The notes under the pieces were generated by a model that saw only the letters and a list, made by a program, of their open reading frames with translations, did no database searches and was not told the DNA's origin. Source: Streptosporangium becharense (GTDB lineage Bacteria > Actinomycetota > Actinomycetes > Streptosporangiales > Streptosporangiaceae). From it: DNA of 64,000 nt. The DNA lies in contig NZ_JACHMP010000001.1 in the NCBI RefSeq assembly GCF_014204985.1, positions 7,440,001-7,504,000 on the forward strand. Direction: 5' to 3'. Both the position numbers and the translations under genes were made by a program. Shown here piece after piece: positions 48,914-57,165 of this stretch; the stretch's first letter is position 1, and each line of letters opens with the position of its first letter.

Positions 48914-51900
48914 TTGGCTGTCCGGAAACCCGTAACCGGCGCGCGGTTGAGTTCGCTGGTGTCACCACGTCAGCATCTGCGTGTCACGGCCACGGCCGTG
49001 CTCTCCCTAACGCTCGCGCTCGGCTCCACCGGGGCCGCGCTCGCCGAACCGCCGCCCGGAACACCCGCGCCGCGTGCTTCCGCCTCCCCCGAGCCCGCGC
49101 CGGGTGCGCTCGTGGAGGACGCGCCGCGGGCGTCGTCCTCCACGGACCTCTCCACCCTGCTCGTCGCCCCCGCCGCACGGCACCTGGAGACGGCGAAGAA
49201 GACCCGGCCCGTCGCGCCGGGCGTCACACTCACCTCCTTCGACCGCTACGACAGCGCGGGCTGGCTGCGCGCCGACGCGATCTCCGCCGACCTCGGCGGA
49301 GGCGCGCGGGCCGGTTACCTCTACTCCGGTGAGGTGACCAAGGACGAGCCGCTCTCCGGGCCCGCCCGGCGGGCCAGGGCCGTAGCCGCGGTCAACGGCG
49401 ACTTCTTCGACATCAACAACTCCGGCGCGGCCCAGGGCGTCGGCGTCCACGACGGCCGGCTCGTGCAGAGCCCCGTCGCGGGTCACCACAACGCCGTCGC
49501 GGTCACCGCCGACGGGGTCGGACGCGTCGTCCAGATGCACTTCGAGGGCACCGCCACCCCCGCGGGCGGTGCCCCGATCACGCTGTCCCAGTTCAACCAG
49601 CTCGTCCAGGCGGGCGGGATCGGGCTGTTCACCCCCCTCTGGGGGTCCTACACCCGGGCCCGCGCGGTCGAAGGCGCCACCTCGGTCACCGAGGTCGAGC
49701 TGCGGGACGGCACCGTCACCGAGGTGCGGACCTCGGCCGGAAGCGGCCCCATCCCGGCGGGCACCACGATCCTGCTCGGTCGTGACGCCGGGGCCGCGGC
49801 GCTCGCCGGGCTCAAGGCGGGCGACCGCGTCGACGTGGCCTACCGGCCCAGGGCCTCCGACGGCTCCCAGGCCGCGACGGCCGTCGGCGGCAACGTGGTC
49901 CTCGTCAAGAACGGCGTCGCGCAGACCCCGGCCGACCCCGCCGCCCACCCGCGCACCGCGGTGGGCTTCTCCGCCGACGGCCGCAGGATGTTCCTGCTGA
50001 CCGTGGACGGGCGCCAGGCCGACAGCCGGGGCGTCACCCTCACCGAGCTGGGTGCGATGATGGCCGAGCTCGGCGCGCACGACGCGCTGAACCTCGACGG
50101 CGGCGGCTCGTCCACCATGCTCGCCCGCGAGCCGGGCTCCGCCGACGTGCAGGTGGAGAACAGCCCCTCTGACGGCGGTGAGCGGCACGTCCCCAACGGC
50201 CTCGCCCTCTACGCCCCCGAGGGGAGCGGCCGGTTGAAGGGCTTCTGGGTGGAGACGGCCGCCGACCCGGCGAAGGCCCCCGGCGTCGGCCCGGTCGCCG
50301 GTGGTCGCCCCGACCGGGTGTTCCCCGGCCTCACCCGCAGGCTCACCGCGGCCGGCTACGACGAGACCTACGGGCCCGCCGCCGGGACCCCGTCATGGCG
50401 GACGAGCCGGGCGGTGCACGGACGGATCGACCGGGACGGCACCTTCCGCGCGCTCGTACCCGGCCAGACCACCGTCACCGCCTCACGCGGCGGCGCCAGG
50501 GGCGAGATCGGCCTCACCGTCCTGCAGCCCCTGACCCGGATCGGCGCCACCGCCGATCGGGTGGGCCTCGCGGGCGAGGGAGCCACCGGCACCTTCGGCG
50601 TGGTCGGCTACGACCGCAACGGCAACTCCGCGCCGATCGAGCCGGCCGACACGCGCCTCGACTACGACCGGGACCTGCTCGACGTCGTCGCCACCGAGCA
50701 CGGCTTCTTCTCGGTGAAGGCCAAGAAGGCGACCGGATCCGGCCTGGTGACCGTACGGGCCGGGAAGACCGAGACCGCGGTGCCGGTGACCGTCGGGTTC
50801 GAGGACAGGCCGGTCGCCGGCTTCGAGGACGCGGCGTCGTGGACGTTCGCCGCGGCCCGCGCCACCGGCTCGCTGACCGCGGCCCCCGGCCGGACGGGCG
50901 GCGGGCTCCGGCTGTCCTACGACTTCACCCAGTCGACGGCGACGCGCGCGGCCTACGCGAACCCGCCCCAGCAGATCACCGTGCCCGGCCAGCCCCAGGC
51001 GTTCGGCCTGTGGATCCACGCGTCGGGCCGGGGCGAGTGGCCGAGCCTGGAGTTCTACGACGCCCAGGGACAGTCACAGATCCTGCGCGGCCCGCACCTC
51101 ACCTGGACCGGCTGGAAGTTCGTGGAGTTCACGGTGCCGCCGGGGGTGAACCACCCGCTGAAGCTGCGGCGCTTCTACGTCGCGGAGACCAGGGCCGACC
51201 AGAAGTACAACGGTGAGATCGTCATCGACGGGCTCGTCGCGAAGGTGTCGCCGTCGGTGACCGCACCCCCGGCGGCCAGGCTCGCCGACCCGGTGGTCCG
51301 CTCCGGGGCGGACGTCGCGAAGACGCCGTGGCGGTTCGCGGTCATGTCCGACGCCCAGTTCGTCGCGCGAGCCCCCGGCAGCGACATCGTCGCCGGCACC
51401 CGCCGCACCCTGCGGGAGATCAAGGCGGCCCGGCCGGACTTCCTGCTCATCAACGGCGACCTCGTCGACGAGGCGTCACCGGAGGACTTCGCGCTGGCGA
51501 AGAAGATCCTCGACGAGGAACTCGGCGGTGAGCTGCCCGTCCACTACGTGCCGGGCAACCACGAGGTCATGGGCGGCGCCATCGACAACTTCCGGGCGGC
51601 CTTCGGCGACACCTACCGCTCCTTCGACCACAGGGGGACCCGTTTCGTCACCCTCGACACCTCACGTCTGAACCTGCGGGGCGGCGGGTTCGACCAGGTG
51701 GCGCTGCTCCGGGAGCGGCTGGACGCCGCGGCGAAGGACCCGTCGATCGGTTCGGTCGTCGTGCTGTTCCACGTGCCGCCCCGCGACCCGACGCCCGGCA
51801 AGGGCAGCCAGCTCGGCGACCGGAAGGAGGCCGCCCTCGTCGAGGGATGGCTGGCCGACTTCCAACGCGACACCGGCAAGGGAGCCGCCTACATCGGTGC

Positions 51901-52459
51901 CCACGTCGGCACCTTCCACGCCTCGCGGGTCGACGCGGTGCCGTACTTCGTCAACGGCAACACGGGCAAGAACCCGGCCACCGCCGCCGACGACGGCGGG
52001 TTCACCGGCTGGTCGCTGTGGGGCGTCGACCCGGTGAGCGAGCGGGAGGCCGAGAAGGTGCGCCGCAACTGGTTCGCGGACGCGCCGGACTGGATCGGCG
52101 CGCAGGTCCGCCCGCACGTCGACGGGCTGACCCTCACCGCGCCCGCCACCGTGAAGATCGGCACGCCCGGCCGCGTGACGGCCTCCCTGACGCAGGGGAG
52201 CCGCACGGTGCCGGTCGCCCACCCGGTCTCCGCCGACTGGTCGGGATCACCCAACCTGCACATCGGTTCCCGCGCCGGGGCGAAGAGGCGTCACGTCGCC
52301 GTCCTGGACCCGGTCACCGGAACGCTCACCGCGCTGCGTCCCGGCCAGGTCGTCGTCTCGGTCACGGTGAACGGGGTCACCCGGCAGTCGACGGTGACGC
52401 TGTCGGCCGGGGAGTCCGGCGGGACGGGGGAGGAGCGTAGCGCCGACGGCGCCGCCTGA
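48914..52459 (+). CDS. Secreted phosphodiester glycosidase (NAGPA/DUF2233) fused to metallophosphoesterase
   Basis: The 1181-residue protein has a signal peptide (TAVLSLTLALGSTGAALA). A phosphodiester-glycosidase domain occupies about 75-430, with AAVNGDFFDINNSGAAQG and ALNLDGGGSSTML. Next are Ig-like and lectin-like beta segments (about 450-800) and then a calcineurin-like phosphoesterase (about 810-1060). In the latter GDLVDE, GNHEVMGG and LFHVPPRDP are present, but the first metal motif reads SDAQF, with glutamine in place of the usual histidine. A bacterial Ig-like domain closes the protein. NAGPA-type enzymes uncover sugars from phosphodiesters, so the chain may strip sugar and phosphate from teichoic-acid-like polymers. 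The start is uncertain: TTG 48914 or, just before the hydrophobic core, GTG 48959. Confidence 0.85.
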   Translation: MAVRKPVTGARLSSLVSPRQHLRVTATAVLSLTLALGSTGAALAEPPPGTPAPRASASPEPAPGALVEDAPRASSSTDLSTLLVAPAARHLETAKKTRPVAPGVTLTSFDRYDSAGWLRADAISADLGGGARAGYLYSGEVTKDEPLSGPARRARAVAAVNGDFFDINNSGAAQGVGVHDGRLVQSPVAGHHNAVAVTADGVGRVVQMHFEGTATPAGGAPITLSQFNQLVQAGGIGLFTPLWGSYTRARAVEGATSVTEVELRDGTVTEVRTSAGSGPIPAGTTILLGRDAGAAALAGLKAGDRVDVAYRPRASDGSQAATAVGGNVVLVKNGVAQTPADPAAHPRTAVGFSADGRRMFLLTVDGRQADSRGVTLTELGAMMAELGAHDALNLDGGGSSTMLAREPGSADVQVENSPSDGGERHVPNGLALYAPEGSGRLKGFWVETAADPAKAPGVGPVAGGRPDRVFPGLTRRLTAAGYDETYGPAAGTPSWRTSRAVHGRIDRDGTFRALVPGQTTVTASRGGARGEIGLTVLQPLTRIGATADRVGLAGEGATGTFGVVGYDRNGNSAPIEPADTRLDYDRDLLDVVATEHGFFSVKAKKATGSGLVTVRAGKTETAVPVTVGFEDRPVAGFEDAASWTFAAARATGSLTAAPGRTGGGLRLSYDFTQSTATRAAYANPPQQITVPGQPQAFGLWIHASGRGEWPSLEFYDAQGQSQILRGPHLTWTGWKFVEFTVPPGVNHPLKLRRFYVAETRADQKYNGEIVIDGLVAKVSPSVTAPPAARLADPVVRSGADVAKTPWRFAVMSDAQFVARAPGSDIVAGTRRTLREIKAARPDFLLINGDLVDEASPEDFALAKKILDEELGGELPVHYVPGNHEVMGGAIDNFRAAFGDTYRSFDHRGTRFVTLDTSRLNLRGGGFDQVALLRERLDAAAKDPSIGSVVVLFHVPPRDPTPGKGSQLGDRKEAALVEGWLADFQRDTGKGAAYIGAHVGTFHASRVDAVPYFVNGNTGKNPATAADDGGFTGWSLWGVDPVSEREAEKVRRNWFADAPDWIGAQVRPHVDGLTLTAPATVKIGTPGRVTASLTQGSRTVPVAHPVSADWSGSPNLHIGSRAGAKRRHVAVLDPVTGTLTALRPGQVVVSVTVNGVTRQSTVTLSAGESGGTGEERSADGAA

Positions 52460-52526
52460 CCTTCCTACGGTGTCCCGCGGACACCCGCTCCCGCGGTGTC
52501 CCGCGGACACCCGCCGGTCCTCACCC

Positions 52527-52567
52527 GGCCCCGGACCACGCCCCCATCTCGGGCGGGGTCCGGGGCC
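52527..52567. terminator. Strong hairpin between convergent genes
   Basis: Bases 52527-52537 pair with 52557-52567. After one mismatch, 52539-52543 pairs with 52551-52555 around a 7-nt loop. Just before it, two copies of a 21-bp sequence (52468-52488 and 52494-52514) each contain a GGTGTCC-CGC-GGACACC dyad. Confidence 0.8.
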
Positions 52568-52599
52568 GCCTCGCCTCACCCCGCTTCGCCTCGCCTCGC

Positions 52600-53412
52600 T
52601 CAGCGGAAGTCGGCGGCATGATCGGCCGCCCACTGCCGGAAGGTGCGGGCGGGGGCGCCGGTCAGCTCCTCCACCGTGCGGGTGACCGGCTCCGGTTCGG
52701 CGACGATGCTCGCCCAGTGATCGAGCGCCGAGTCGACGAACGCGGCGTTCCCCCAGGCGGCGAGCAGGTGTTCACGCGCGACCTCCCGGGGCGATTCCTC
52801 GTAGCGCACAGGTCTGCCGATCGCTTCCCCGATGAGGTGGACCTGCTCGGCCTGGGTCACCACCTCGGGCCCGGTGAGGTCGTAGACCTTTCCGGCGTGC
52901 CCGTCGCCGGTCAACACGAGGGCGGCGACCTCCGCGATGTCCCGCTCGTGGATCAACGGCCTGCCCGCCTGCGCGTACGGCCAGCGCACGACGCCCTCGC
53001 GGATCTGGTCCGCCCACATCAGCGTGTTGACCGCGAACCCGCCCGGCCGCAGGAACGTCCACTCCAGCCCGGACTCTTCGACCAGCCGTTCGATCTCACC
53101 GTGGAACATGCTCGCCGCGGACATCGCCGACAGGTAGACGATGCGGCGCGCGTGCTCGGCGACCAGTTCCACGATCGGCGCGGCGCGCTCGGCCGCGAAC
53201 CCGGGCCAGAGGAGGAACACCGATTCGACCCCGGCCAGGGCCGCCTCCACCGTCTCCGGCCGCTCCAGGTCCCCGCGGACCACCTCGACTCCTTCCGGTA
53301 GCCGGGCCGCGCCGGGGTCGCGAACCATCGCGCGCACCGGGACACCGGCCGTGTGCAGCAGGGGAACGATATGGCGGCCGACGTTCCCGGTCGCTCCGAT
53401 GATCAGAATCAT
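52600..53412 (-). CDS. NmrA-like NAD(P)-binding reductase
   Basis: The 270-residue protein starts MILIIGATGNVGRHIVPLL, a Rossmann motif of atypical short-chain dehydrogenases of the NmrA/azoreductase (NAD(P)H-binding) type. It also has FLRPGGFAVN and HERDIAEVAALVL. The classical Tyr-Lys pair is absent, as in NmrA-like sensors and quinone reductases such as QorB. AGGAGG precedes ATG 53412 by about five bases. A MerR-type promoter lies directly upstream, suggesting induction by a small toxic compound or oxidant. The substrate is unknown. Confidence 0.82.
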   Translation of the reverse strand: MILIIGATGNVGRHIVPLLHTAGVPVRAMVRDPGAARLPEGVEVVRGDLERPETVEAALAGVESVFLLWPGFAAERAAPIVELVAEHARRIVYLSAMSAASMFHGEIERLVEESGLEWTFLRPGGFAVNTLMWADQIREGVVRWPYAQAGRPLIHERDIAEVAALVLTGDGHAGKVYDLTGPEVVTQAEQVHLIGEAIGRPVRYEESPREVAREHLLAAWGNAAFVDSALDHWASIVAEPEPVTRTVEELTGAPARTFRQWAADHAADFR

Positions 53413-53434
53413 GATCTCCTCCTCGGTCGCCCCC

Positions 53435-53465
53435 ATCCTGAAACCTGAACCAAGGTTGATGTCAA
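53435..53465 (-). promoter_or_regulatory. MerR-type promoter with 19-bp spacer
   Basis: On the minus strand TTGACA (53465-53460) is followed after 19 bases by CAGGAT (53440-53435). The spacer holds the dyad AACCT-N6-AGGTT (53457-53442). Overlong spacers with a central dyad are the hallmark of promoters controlled by MerR/SoxR activators. It drives the NmrA-like gene. No merR gene is in the window. Confidence 0.6.
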
Positions 53466-53744
53466 TGATGTGTCGGCCCGGATGTGCGACCCGGATCGCG
53501 CGTCGAGGCCGTGGATCCCACGCCCGCGCCGAGGCCGTGTGGCCGGTCCATGCCCGGGCGGGCCCGGACGATCCGCGCGCTCGCCGAGAGGCCGTACTGG
53601 ACGATCCGCATTTAAAACGTGACAATCAGCAGGCGGTTCCCGGCCGTCCGGCGGAGCCGGGGGAAGGGGGAGCCGGATGCCGCCCGGTGCCGGTGCCGGC
53701 GACGATGCCGGGGGATGCGCGGGAAACGCCGTGCTCATGTGCCA

Positions 53745-53774
53745 TTGACACCTCCCTGGGGCTGGTCCTACTGT
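53745..53774 (+). promoter_or_regulatory. Candidate vegetative promoter for rhamnose mutarotase
   Basis: TTGACA (53745-53750) and TACTGT (53769-53774) are separated by 18 bp. About 94 bp downstream lies the rhaM start. A short dyad ATCG-N6-CGAT (53791-53804) in an AT-rich patch just past the expected transcript start is a candidate operator. Confidence 0.5.
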
Positions 53775-53867
53775 CCAGCTCAGTTTTTAAATCGTTTTTG
53801 CGATCTGGCGTGCGATCCGCGTCCCCGTCCGGGGGAGCCGGGCGGCACGGGAGAGAAGGCGGTCGTC

Positions 53868-54185
53868 ATGCAGCGTGTCTGCTTCCTGCTGAAGGTCCGG
53901 CTCGAGCGCCTGGACGAGTACCGCCGGCGCCACCGCGAGGTGTGGCCGGAGATGCAGGAGGCCCTGAGCGCCACCGGCTGGCACAACTACTCGCTGTTCC
54001 TGCGCGAGGACGGGCTGCTGGTCGGCTACCTGGAGACCGACGACTTCGAGGCGGCCCGGACCGCCATGGCCGAGACCGACGTCAACGCGCGCTGGCAGGC
54101 GGAGATGGCGCCGTTCTTCGAGAGCCTCGACGGCCGCCCCGACGAGGGCATGGTGGCGCTGGAGGAGGTCTTCCACCTCGACTGA
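53868..54185 (+). CDS. rhaM: L-rhamnose mutarotase
   Basis: The 105-residue protein matches the RhaM/RhaU family, a small ferredoxin-like fold enzyme that interconverts alpha and beta anomers of L-rhamnose. Key motifs are YRRRHREVWPEM, GWHNYSLFLR and VNARWQAEM. GAGAAGGCGG lies upstream of ATG 53868. No other rhamnose genes (isomerase, kinase, aldolase) are in the window, so it is an orphan here. It may belong to a regulon driven by the candidate operator upstream. Confidence 0.9.
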   Translation: MQRVCFLLKVRLERLDEYRRRHREVWPEMQEALSATGWHNYSLFLREDGLLVGYLETDDFEAARTAMAETDVNARWQAEMAPFFESLDGRPDEGMVALEEVFHLD

Positions 54186-54194
54186 GCGGTCCCC

Positions 54195-54232
54195 GGTGGA
54201 CGGGCCGCCTCGGCCGGGCCGCCCCGTCCACC
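54195..54232. terminator. 10-bp stem hairpin between convergent genes
   Basis: Bases 54195-54204 pair with 54223-54232 around an 18-nt GC-rich loop, ten bases after the rhaM stop. Confidence 0.65.
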
Positions 54233-54315
54233 CTGATCAGGCGGGGCCGGGGATCCCGTCGCCGCTCCGGCCCCGGCCGGCCGGGTGGCGCACGCCGCCG
54301 CGTCCGCGACGGCCC

Positions 54316-54771
54316 TCACCGCCGTCCCGACAGGTGGCGGTGCATCGCCTGGCGGAGCCTGAGGGCCGCGCCGGGCCCGATCCTCATGTCCAGCGCCGCC
54401 TGTTCGGCGGCGCGACCGGCCCGGTCGGCGAGGGCGGGTTCCAGGACGGGGACCTCGGTCGAGGGGTCAGCGATCCCGTTCTCCGGACGGTGCCAGAGCC
54501 GCCCGGAGCGCCTCCGGGCGTGGCCGCCCGCCGTCTCGGCGAGGAGGCCGGCCACCACGTCGCTGAGCACCGTGATCACGATGGGCGTCACGAGCGCGGC
54601 GGTGCCGGCGACCCCGGCGCCCGGCGGGTCGTCACAGGCCGGGCGGAGGATCCGGCCGGGGTCCCGGCGCACCGCGGCGGCGATGACCGGGTAGAAGGCG
54701 GCCTCCTCGGGCGCCACCTCGCCGGCCACGGACCTGGCGACGTCGTCGAAACGGCGCGTCAAGGCAGGCAT
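54316..54771 (-). CDS. Hypothetical protein coupled to zinc peptidase gene
   Basis: The 151-residue protein is not recognised. It has one hydrophobic stretch (about residues 55-78, GTAALVTPIVITVLSDVVAGLLA) flanked by arginine-rich segments and a helical, alanine-rich C-terminus. The start ATG 54771 overlaps the stop of the secreted zinc peptidase (54759) by 13 nt, so the two are probably translated together. A membrane-linked helper or regulator of the peptidase is possible, but this is only context. Confidence 0.55.
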   Translation of the reverse strand: MPALTRRFDDVARSVAGEVAPEEAAFYPVIAAAVRRDPGRILRPACDDPPGAGVAGTAALVTPIVITVLSDVVAGLLAETAGGHARRRSGRLWHRPENGIADPSTEVPVLEPALADRAGRAAEQAALDMRIGPGAALRLRQAMHRHLSGRR

Positions 54772-55511
54772 CCTTCCACGCCCTGGCGCGCACCGGTCTC
54801 GAAGGCGTCCAGGCGCTCGGCGGCACTGCCGTGGTCGCTCACGTCCGTCCAGGGGGTGTCGTCGGCGTACTGTCGCAGGGCCGTCGCGATCTCGTCGGTG
54901 TCGCCGGGTTCGAAGTGGAGTGTCCCGTCCTCGGCGGCGCCGAAGAGGGCGGCGCCGGCGAAGCAGTCTGCCTGGAGCTCGAGCTGGGGGATCAGCAGGC
55001 TTTCGGGGATGCGCGCCTGGACGGCGTGGCCCCATTCGTGGGCGACGACCAGGTAGGCCCAGGCGTCGCCTTGCCGGTATCCCATGCGCATGAGATCGGC
55101 GTCCCAGGTGATGTAGTCGTAGGGCGGCCAGCAGTACAGCGCGTTGTCGTCGGGAAGGCGGTACCCGAAACACGTGGGCGCGTTTCCGGTCGCGCCGTCG
55201 TAGGCCCCGAAAACCCCGGGAGAGGTGTAACTCCCCGGAAAGAACTCCGGCCAGTGCGCGGCCCAGAAACCGTTGACGACGTACCGGGCGGAGCGGATGT
55301 CCTCGTCGAGGTCGTCCGGCTCGCCGGCGGTGGCGTCCGCCGATGCGCCGCCGTCCACGGGGGCGGTCGCGGGCGCCTCGTCCGCGGAGGTGGTCCAGGG
55401 GATGTCGTCGGCGGTGGAGGCGGCCGCGGTGCCGTGCGCGCCGGCGGTCAGGGTGGTGGCGAGCAACGCGGTGAGGGCCAGACGAACCGTTCTCCACCGT
55501 GAGAAGACCAC
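54759..55511 (-). CDS. Secreted neutral zinc metallopeptidase (YpfJ-like)
   Basis: The 250-residue protein has a signal peptide (LALTALLATTLTAGAHGTAAA). The zinc site HEWGH covers His158 to His162, and LELQADCFAG provides the third ligand, Glu178. These match the YpfJ-type neutral zinc metallopeptidase family. A Cys pair lies in APTCFGY and ALYCWPP. GGGGAGGAA precedes GTG 55511 by about five bases. It would act outside the membrane; the substrate is unknown. It is followed by an overlapping small gene. Confidence 0.85.
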   Translation of the reverse strand: MVFSRWRTVRLALTALLATTLTAGAHGTAAASTADDIPWTTSADEAPATAPVDGGASADATAGEPDDLDEDIRSARYVVNGFWAAHWPEFFPGSYTSPGVFGAYDGATGNAPTCFGYRLPDDNALYCWPPYDYITWDADLMRMGYRQGDAWAYLVVAHEWGHAVQARIPESLLIPQLELQADCFAGAALFGAAEDGTLHFEPGDTDEIATALRQYADDTPWTDVSDHGSAAERLDAFETGARQGVEGCLP

Positions 55512-56239
55512 GGCTTCCTCCCCTGTAACTGGTGTCTACATACCGGTCAAAAGTTCATATATGGCCGTTAGTCGTGTAGAGCACCATCACCATATGGGGA
55601 AAAGGCCTACGGGGAAACTGGAATGCGGAACAACGGTAAGTGGTCCGCCAGTCGGAGTCGAAGTCGACGGCGTTTGTCGATTACGGCCGGTGGGGTGACG
55701 ATAAAGGGTCCTGCTGTAATGCGGTTTCCGCCGACGTGGGTCTCCGGTTTCTGATTTCCGGCTTCCGCGGCCGCGCCGCCGCCGGTCCGTCCGCCCGGCC
55801 GGTTCCGGGGGCGTGAGGTCCGGGGGCCGGTCGCCGCCGCGCCGGATTCGATCACCGCCGGGGGCTTTGCCGGGACGCGTTCCCACCGCTAAGGTTGGCG
55901 CTGTGACTGCCGGGTCGGCCATGGGCCACACACGAGTAGGGCACCCGGCCACGGCGTGAGCCCCGGGCGGGCGAGAGGCCCGCCCCCTCTGCTTTCCGCA
56001 TGTTCCGCGCTTTCCGCGCGACGTCTTCACGCGCCTGGCGATGCGGCCCGCCGCCGGTTCCGTAAACCGTTCGCGAACCGTTCGAGAACCGGTCCGGCCG
56101 AGCCGTCGGCGTGCCTTCCGTTGTTTTCCGCACCACGGCCCACGTCATCCCGTGATGATTCCGTCCCGCCCGCCGGGCGGTTCTTCGTCATGCCCGCGAA
56201 CGGTCTGCGGGCTCACCGATCCGTAGAAGAAAGCAGAGA
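55512..56239. other. 728-bp divergent intergenic region
   Basis: I see no gene. Bases 55535-55620 are AT-rich and probably hold the peptidase promoter. Bases 56065-56097 hold three 11-bp units built on AACCGTTCG. The rest is GC-rich with poor coding character on both strands. Confidence 0.55.
56065..56097. repeat. Three 11-bp direct repeats AACCGTTCGNG
   Basis: Units lie at 56065-56075, 56076-56086 and 56087-56097, the last with changes. The 11-bp period equals one helical turn, so a regulator could bind side by side on one DNA face, as SARP-type proteins do. Confidence 0.6.
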
Positions 56240-57076
56240 ATGCCGAACGATTTCAACCAGCAGGTCATCGAGGAGTTCCGCGCCAACGGGGGAAGGGTCG
56301 GAGGTCCTTTCGAAGGGGGGCGGTTGCTCCTGCTGACCACCACCGGGGCACGGTCCGGCGTCCCACACACGACCCCGGTCGGTTACCTTCCCGACGGCGG
56401 CGACCGGGTCCTCGTCATCGCCTCGGCCGGCGGCGCGCCGAGACATCCCGACTGGTTCCACAACCTGGTGGCCGACCCCCGGGTCACGGTCGAGGACGGC
56501 GTCTTCACCTACGAGGCGCGTGCCGTCGTCCTGGAGGGGGCCGAACGCGACCGCGCCTTCGCCCGCGCGGCCGAGGCCGACCCCGGGTGGGCTGTCTACC
56601 AGGCCGGGACGACACGCGTCATCCCCGTGGTCGCCCTCGAACAGGTCGCGGGCGGGCCGCCGAACGCGGCCTCGTGGGGCGAGGCCCTCAGGCTGATCCA
56701 CGACGCGTTCCGGCGGGAGCTCGCGTTGATCCGCAAGGAGGTCGCCGAATCGGGCCCCCGGCTGGGCGCCCAGCTCCGGGTGAACTGCCTGACCCTCTGC
56801 CGGGGGCTGCACCACCACCACACCAACGAGGACGCCGGGATGTTCCCCCACCTCGCCGAGCACCACCCCGAACTGGCCCCGGCCCTGGACCGGTTGCGCC
56901 TGGAGCACGAGAGGATCGCGGCACTCCTCGGCGACCTGCAGAAGGTCATCTCCGCCGACGACGCGGACCCCGCCCTGACGCTCTCCGAGGTCGAGCGGCT
57001 CACCGACGAGCTCGAAAGCCATCTGACCTACGAGGAGGAGCAGCTGATCCCGATTCTCGACGCGCCGGCCTCCTGA
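56240..57076 (+). CDS. Deazaflavin-type nitroreductase fused to hemerythrin domain
   Basis: The 278-residue protein joins two folds. Residues 1-140 match the F420-binding split-barrel nitroreductase/Ddn family (LLLLTTTGARSGVPHTTPVGY and HPDWFHNLVADPRV are typical). Residues 150-275 match a hemerythrin HHE domain, with diiron ligands in LIHDAFRRE, LHHHHTNEDAG, LEHERI and ESHLTYEEEQL. It could couple F420 redox chemistry with oxygen, nitric oxide or iron sensing. It starts at ATG 56240 with a weak AGAGA site. The fusion is present in one uninterrupted frame. The physiological role is unknown. Confidence 0.85.
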   Translation: MPNDFNQQVIEEFRANGGRVGGPFEGGRLLLLTTTGARSGVPHTTPVGYLPDGGDRVLVIASAGGAPRHPDWFHNLVADPRVTVEDGVFTYEARAVVLEGAERDRAFARAAEADPGWAVYQAGTTRVIPVVALEQVAGGPPNAASWGEALRLIHDAFRRELALIRKEVAESGPRLGAQLRVNCLTLCRGLHHHHTNEDAGMFPHLAEHHPELAPALDRLRLEHERIAALLGDLQKVISADDADPALTLSEVERLTDELESHLTYEEEQLIPILDAPAS

Positions 57077-57165
57077 AAACGGTCCCGCCGGGAGCGGAGG
57101 TCCGGCGCCTCCGTTCCCGGCTGGGAGGTCTTGGCGGGAGCCGGCACGAGGCTCACAATCGGTTC

